DNA from: UBA6168 sp964573725
Lineage (GTDB): Bacteria > Bacteroidota > Bacteroidia > Chitinophagales > Saprospiraceae
Length of the DNA stretch: 19,528 bases
Reading direction: 5' to 3'
Assembly (NCBI GenBank): GCA_964573725.1
Contig: CAZNLJ010000066.1
Location: forward strand, 1 to 19,528
The translations under genes were made by a program, and so were the position numbers. Shown piece by piece: positions 15,278 to 19,528 of this stretch; position 1 is the first letter of the stretch; the number at the start of each line of letters is the position of its first letter. A model generated the notes under the pieces. The model was not told the DNA's origin. It did no database searches and saw only the letters and a list, made by a program, of their open reading frames with translations.

Positions 15278-18169
15278 ATGCGTCTGAATTACTTTTTGAC
15301 CTGGTTCGCGCTCTTTTTCTGCCCACCCGTCTACTGCCAGGTGGACATGGGATACTGGTTGGAGGAAACGGCCGGTGGTACATCATGGACCTTGGTGTAC
15401 CAGGCCGGCAAGCCTTATGGGCTGGATAATACCGGATACTGGAACAGCCAGGTGGTCACGCTGCGCTGGCCGGACAGTTTGGGAGGGGCTGTGGTGGAAG
15501 GAATACAGAACCTTGCCGCTTTCGACTTTCAGCCTGATACCGGGCCCGAACCGGGTGGGGACGGCCACTACTACCTCAAATTGACGGCTTCCGCTTATCC
15601 GGTGGTGCAGGCCTTGCACCCGGATACCCTCCTCCCGGTGCTGCGCCTATCCCTTGGCTTGCCCCCGTCGCTGGCCCGGGCTGTCGATTTCGCCCCATCG
15701 GCAGGGGCTTGGAATGCGGGTCATTTCGGCCGCCCCGATGTGGAACATGCGACGGATGGGAATAGCTTCCACTTGTTCCGGCCGACCGTACACAGGGCTT
15801 CTCCGCCGACCTGTGGAAATCCGACCGCCGGGCTCATCGTCGTGGCTGCCGACACGAGTGTGCAGCTGGAGTACTCTGTGGACAGCGGCCTGACCTTTCA
15901 GGCCGGACCGGTCTTCTCCGGCTTACCGGCGGGCGATTACCACCTGGCCATACGAAAAGCGGATGACCCCGCTTTGCTTTCCTTCGCCCTGGAAAATCCG
16001 GTCCAACTGGCGACACCTGTCTTTCCGGAACTTTCAGCGCCGTCGGTATCGCAACCGACTTGCGCCGTACCGACGGGACAAGTCGACCTGACCGCCGTCG
16101 GTTCCGGCCCGATGGATTACAGCATGGACAACGGTGTCTCCTGGCAATCGTCCGGACTTTTTCCGGCTTTGCCGCCAGGTACCTGGATACCGGCGGTCCG
16201 CCTCCGGTCGGACACTTCCTGCCTGGTCTCCCGGCCGCAGCTGCCGGTGATGCTGGCACCTCCGCTCCCGTTGCCCGCCATATCGGCAGTGACGCTGGTG
16301 CAACCGACTTGTGCGGTACCTTCCGGCACGATATCCGTCGATGCATCCGGTGGCAGCCCCCTGGCGTATTCCTTGTCCGGTGGCGACACCTGGACGGCTG
16401 ATTCCCTGTTTGCCGGGCTGCCGCCGGGCAGTTATGAACTCATGGTGCGCCTCACGGCGGATACCACCTGCCTGGTCGCCTATGCCGGGGGCAGCCTTCC
16501 TGTTCATGCGGTGCCGGTACCGCCGGCCGTATCCCAACCGGACATCATCCAGCCGGTCTGCGCCCTGCCCACCGGGTCGGTCACTGTACAGGCTTCCGGC
16601 GCGGGCGACCTGGAGTACAGCCTGAACAACGGGGACAACTGGCAAGCCGACCCCTCGTTCTCCGGTCTCCCGCCCGCCCAATATCCCGTGTCGGTCCGCT
16701 TGTCGGCGGATACGACCTGCCTGACGGCCTACGCGGGCCCGCCGGTGGAGGTGGTGCCGCCGGCGGTGCCGCCGGTCATCGGGCAGGTGTCGGTGGTCCA
16801 ACCGACCTGTGCCGTGCCCTCCGGTGAAATTACCGTGTCCGCCGTCGGTTCCTCCAGCTTGCAGTACAGCCTGGACAACGGTACGTCCTGGGCTGCCGGC
16901 GCCGGTTTTTCCGGCCTGCCCCCCGGTCTGTTTTCCGTACTGGTCCGCCTGTCGGAAGACCTTACCTGCGTCAGCTCCTTTGCGGGGAATCCCGTGACGG
17001 TGGAAGCGATACCCAGCCCGCCCGTGGTCACGGATGTATCGGTGGTACAGCCGAACTGTACCTCCACGCTGGGATCGGCCCTTGTTTCCGCCGACGGTTC
17101 CGGCCCGCTGGCTTACCGGGTGCATCCTGCCGCCCCCTGGCAGTCGGTCGCTTTCTTCCCCTCCCTATCCCCGGCTGCCTATGCGCCTGCCGTCCGTCTC
17201 TCTGCCGATACTACCTGTGTCGGCCTTTATCCGGCCGGATTCCTTATCAACCCGCCTCCGACCCCGCCGATCATCCAGGACGTATCGGTGGTTCAGCCCA
17301 CGGATTGTTCGCAGCCGACGGGACAGGTGACGGTGCTCGCCGCTGCCGCTGGATCAGCCCTGGAATACCAGCTGCTTCCCGGTACGGGTGCCTGGCAGGC
17401 CGCCTCTTCCTTTCCGACCGCCCTGCCCGGTTCCTGGGAGGCCCGGGTCAGGTTGGCGGACGATCCCGCCTGCGTCGTCGCTTATCCTGCCAATCCGGTC
17501 GTGGTGGAGGCCCCCGCAGCGTGTTGCGCCGTCCCGTCCTACGTACAGGCTTGTCTGTCCGGTGATTATATTTCCAAATTCCGGTTCGGCGGTTTTGAAA
17601 ACAACTCCGACGCCTGCGACCAACCCGGCATGGGGAATTACCTGGCGATGAACGAAGGACCTTCCGTCGTCCTCGGTTCGTCCTATCTTGTGCAGGTATC
17701 CGTCAGTCCCACAAGAAGCCAGTTTGTCGGCATGTACCTGGACCTCGACCAGAACGGTAGTTTCCTCGATGCGGGCGAATTTTACAATTTCGGGTATGTG
17801 CCGGCCGGATTTACCATCCAGGCATCCTACACCATCCCGTACTCCGCTAAGAGCGGCTGGAGTAAGATCCGGGTCCGTAGCAGACGGGGCCAGTCCCTGA
17901 CGGCGGCGGATGGGTGTGAAACGATATTTTATTTCGGGGAAACGGAAGATTATCCGATTCATATCGCATGTCCGGCAGTCACCTATGTCAATGGCAGCCC
18001 CATTCCGGATAATACTTATGTGGCATCCTCCTCCGTGTATGCCGACGGCCAGGTTTCCGCCGGCCAATCGCTGACCTTGCGAGCGGGCAGTGACGTGACG
18101 CTCCAGTCCGGCTTCGAGCTGCCGCCGACCGCCACCCTGGAAGTGCTGATACAGGGGTGCGATGATTGA
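15278..18169 (+). CDS. Repeat-rich surface protein with GEVED and 3-coathanger domains (paralogue 2)
   Basis: This 963-residue protein begins with a short signal peptide (MRLNYFLTWFALFFCPPVYC). The N-terminal domain (about 21-172) is shared with its neighbours: YWNSQVVTLRWP, GGDGHYYLK, PDVEHATDGNSF. Seven repeats of about 83 residues follow (176-746), each built on QPTCAVPSG, YSLDNG.SW, F.GLPPG and VRL.ADTTC. Next come a GEVED domain (about 763-897; DLDQNGSFLDAGEF, ETEDYPIHI) and a 3-coathanger stack domain (about 901-963; SSVYADGQVSAGQSLTLRAG). There is no type-A T9SS tail; the protein simply ends after the coathanger. It is probably an adhesin or matrix-type surface protein. An upstream in-frame ATG at 15242 would put 12 extra residues before the signal peptide. 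The 122-bp gap to paralogue 1 shows no clear promoter. Confidence 0.9.
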   Translation: MRLNYFLTWFALFFCPPVYCQVDMGYWLEETAGGTSWTLVYQAGKPYGLDNTGYWNSQVVTLRWPDSLGGAVVEGIQNLAAFDFQPDTGPEPGGDGHYYLKLTASAYPVVQALHPDTLLPVLRLSLGLPPSLARAVDFAPSAGAWNAGHFGRPDVEHATDGNSFHLFRPTVHRASPPTCGNPTAGLIVVAADTSVQLEYSVDSGLTFQAGPVFSGLPAGDYHLAIRKADDPALLSFALENPVQLATPVFPELSAPSVSQPTCAVPTGQVDLTAVGSGPMDYSMDNGVSWQSSGLFPALPPGTWIPAVRLRSDTSCLVSRPQLPVMLAPPLPLPAISAVTLVQPTCAVPSGTISVDASGGSPLAYSLSGGDTWTADSLFAGLPPGSYELMVRLTADTTCLVAYAGGSLPVHAVPVPPAVSQPDIIQPVCALPTGSVTVQASGAGDLEYSLNNGDNWQADPSFSGLPPAQYPVSVRLSADTTCLTAYAGPPVEVVPPAVPPVIGQVSVVQPTCAVPSGEITVSAVGSSSLQYSLDNGTSWAAGAGFSGLPPGLFSVLVRLSEDLTCVSSFAGNPVTVEAIPSPPVVTDVSVVQPNCTSTLGSALVSADGSGPLAYRVHPAAPWQSVAFFPSLSPAAYAPAVRLSADTTCVGLYPAGFLINPPPTPPIIQDVSVVQPTDCSQPTGQVTVLAAAAGSALEYQLLPGTGAWQAASSFPTALPGSWEARVRLADDPACVVAYPANPVVVEAPAACCAVPSYVQACLSGDYISKFRFGGFENNSDACDQPGMGNYLAMNEGPSVVLGSSYLVQVSVSPTRSQFVGMYLDLDQNGSFLDAGEFYNFGYVPAGFTIQASYTIPYSAKSGWSKIRVRSRRGQSLTAADGCETIFYFGETEDYPIHIACPAVTYVNGSPIPDNTYVASSSVYADGQVSAGQSLTLRAGSDVTLQSGFELPPTATLEVLIQGCDD
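15803..17515 (+). repeat. Seven protein-coding tandem repeats of about 249 bp
   Basis: Repeats begin at about 15803, 16052, 16301, 16550, 16799, 17048 and 17294, almost exactly 249 bp (83 codons) apart. Each codes for a unit starting with a QPTC-like motif and containing a paired cysteine in the DTTC-like motif, suggesting one disulphide per unit. The first and the last two units are more diverged and the central ones most alike. Bacteroidota surface proteins commonly carry units of this sort ('QPTCAVPTGTITV...'). The DNA copies have diverged enough that recent slippage is unlikely. Confidence 0.9.
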
Positions 18170-18197
18170 CGGCAGGATTTGCTTGGTCTTATTTTTG
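18165..18197 (+). promoter_or_regulatory. Candidate promoter for paralogue 3
   Basis: ATTG (18165-18168), 21 bases, then TATTTTTG (18190-18197) fits the Bacteroidota pattern: the -7 box is a perfect TAnnTTTG, the -33 box has one mismatch and the spacer is two bases long. The -33 box overlaps the end of paralogue 2. Transcription would start near 18204, leaving a leader of roughly 190-240 bases. Confidence 0.4.
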
Positions 18198-18393
18198 AAG
18201 AGGAGGAGGGGTCCCACGTTTTCACGGGTATCCTGGAAATTGCCTGCGGAAGGCCTTTCCGATACCTCGGCTGCCGGTGGCTGCAATGGCTTGGCAGCTG
18301 CCATATTCCCAACCATTTTCCGAGCCCCTATAACTGCCCTTCGATGAAATATCCGTAACGGAGGTATTCTCTGATTTTTAAATTGTTGAAGGT

Positions 18394-19528
18394 TTGGTAA
18401 CATTTTCCTGGCTGAGAAAGTTAAGCGGATGCCTGTTTTGGATAATGACTACGGCGCCTGTGGCCTTCGCAGGGGTGTCGGTCGGTCTGGGACATCAGTG
18501 GGGAACGGATTCCTCCCACCTGCTGGTGTTGTCCTACGTGGCGGATTCGGATTTCCACGCCCCGGGCATGGATACATGGAACGGCCAGGTGTTCTCCCTT
18601 CGGTGGCCGGTCGGATATGGTGGGCTTGTGCTGGACTCAATCGCCAATCCGGCTGATTTCGTGTTCCAATGGGATGGACCGCCGACCGATGGGGGAGATG
18701 GTTTCTTCTACAGGAAGGTCGTCGCGTCCGGCAGCCCGGTTTCGTTGGCCCTGGACAGCGGAGCGGTTACGCCGGTGCTGTTCATCCGGACAACGGTTCC
18801 TTTTTCGGAATGGTCGAGCTTCGAACTGGTGACGGCCCCGAATCCCTGGATTCTCGCAAATCATGGGGTGGCCGTGGTGGAACATGCCATCCTGGGCAAT
18901 CAGTTCTATTTGTTCCTTCCTTTTGAGCCGGTCATCGGGGTGCCTACTTGTGCCGATCCGACGGGTGGGTCTCTTTTCGTGCGGGCTGCTCATCCCGATT
19001 CGTTGCGGTTCAGCATAGACGGGGGCGCTTCTTTCCAATCGATGCCTTTGTTTTCCAGCCTTGCGCCCGGAAATTATTTTGTTTCTATTCAATCGATTCG
19101 GAATCCGGGCTTCACCGCCGCCTACCTTTACAATCCGGTGGTGATTCCCGGGCCACCCATGCCTCCTTTGGTGGACAGTATCCTGCTCACGCAACCGACG
19201 TGTGCCGTACCTTTCGGGTTTATCTCAATTTTCACAGCTTCCCCGGATTCTTCGGAATTCAGCGTGGACGGGGGCGGGAGCTGGCAGTTGGGTCCCATCT
19301 TCCCGAACCTTCCCGCCGGCAGCTACGATGTGCGGACCCGCTTGTTGGCGGATACGACCTGCACGACGGAATACCCATCGAATCCGATATCCATCGCACC
19401 GGTTCCGGTGGCGCCGACGATTACGGCGGTGTCGACAGTCGATCCGACTTGCGCGGTCCCGTCGGGGACGGTAACGGTGTCGGCGACGGCGGCGACGGGC
19501 ATCGGTTACAGCGTGGACGGGGGCGGGA
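18394..19528 (+). CDS. Repeat-containing surface protein, cut by the window edge (paralogue 3)
   Basis: Reading the frame by hand shows no stop from 18382 to the window end. The protein carries the shared N-terminal domain (TWNGQVFSLRWP, DGPPTDGGDGFFYRK, VVEHAILGNQFYLF), then repeats of the paralogue-2 type starting VPTCADPTG, QPTCAVPFG and DPTCAVPSG. The first in-frame ATG (18445) would remove most of a signal peptide. Starting at TTG 18394 gives MVTFSWLRKLSGCLFWIMTT, then a PVAFA cleavage site, which is a convincing signal peptide, so I favour TTG. An upstream stop (18379-18381) blocks anything longer. The C-terminus lies beyond the window. It is probably a secreted surface protein like its neighbours. 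Confidence 0.85.
   Translation, partial: MVTFSWLRKLSGCLFWIMTTAPVAFAGVSVGLGHQWGTDSSHLLVLSYVADSDFHAPGMDTWNGQVFSLRWPVGYGGLVLDSIANPADFVFQWDGPPTDGGDGFFYRKVVASGSPVSLALDSGAVTPVLFIRTTVPFSEWSSFELVTAPNPWILANHGVAVVEHAILGNQFYLFLPFEPVIGVPTCADPTGGSLFVRAAHPDSLRFSIDGGASFQSMPLFSSLAPGNYFVSIQSIRNPGFTAAYLYNPVVIPGPPMPPLVDSILLTQPTCAVPFGFISIFTASPDSSEFSVDGGGSWQLGPIFPNLPAGSYDVRTRLLADTTCTTEYPSNPISIAPVPVAPTITAVSTVDPTCAVPSGTVTVSATAATGIGYSVDGGG
18943..19528 (+). repeat. Repeats of about 249 bp in paralogue 3 (array continues past the edge)
   Basis: The conserved cysteine codons of three successive units lie at 18949, 19201 and 19450, spaced 252 and 249 bp. The encoded units match those of paralogue 2: PTC motif, SVDGGGSWQ, FPNLPAGSY, RLLADTTC. 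The third unit is cut by the window end, so the total number is unknown. Confidence 0.88.

Noticed and set aside
15278..15340. Lipoprotein signal in paralogue 2 (cysteine 20 at the end of the signal peptide)
   Set aside because: The residues before it (PVYC) do not fit the usual lipobox [LVI][ASTVI][GAS]C; ordinary signal peptidase cleavage is more likely.

Overview
The window looks like a GC-rich member of the Bacteroidota, most probably a Saprospiria/Lewinella-type bacterium. This rests on several signs: a type IX secretion (T9SS) C-terminal sorting domain, GEVED and 3-coathanger domains, 'QPTCAVP...' surface repeats, a dockerin-like C-terminal module typical of this group, an RNase HI with an N-terminal hybrid-binding domain, and promoter boxes resembling the Bacteroidota TTTG-N19-TAnnTTTG consensus. 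The assignment comes from recognising families by eye; no search was run. No rRNA, tRNA, CRISPR array or insertion sequence was recognised.

Left part (1-5616), metabolic and housekeeping genes. A diverged 96-bp tandem repeat fills the left edge, followed by a strong hairpin that ends a leftward myo-inositol oxygenase gene. Divergent from that gene is a two-component pair (histidine kinase, then OmpR-type regulator). The regulator gene runs tail-to-tail into a leftward paaD-like gene, overlapping it by 14 bp. paaD appears to be the last of three leftward genes spaced 45-48 bp apart: RNase HI, a 441-residue protein I do not recognise, and paaD.

Middle (5617-9226). An AT-rich divergent intergenic region leads to a bacterial SET-domain protein. 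This converges on a leftward sodium:solute symporter that has a near-perfect Bacteroidota promoter. About 1 kb without a convincing gene follows.

Right part (9227-19528), a rightward cluster of secreted proteins. It begins with a very large protein that looks like a heparinase II/III-type polysaccharide lyase: a long beta-rich N-terminus, a helical toroid-like segment, a beta-sandwich and a dockerin-like end. Four bases later comes the first of three consecutive paralogues sharing a roughly 150-residue N-terminal domain that I cannot name. The three have different tails: the first ends in a T9SS sorting domain; the second has seven roughly 83-residue repeats, then GEVED and 3-coathanger domains; the third starts the same repeats and runs off the right edge. 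It has no convincing ATG start and was found only by reading the frame by hand. The working idea is a polysaccharide-degrading or polysaccharide-binding surface locus. The lyase and the shared domain are the parts most worth testing.
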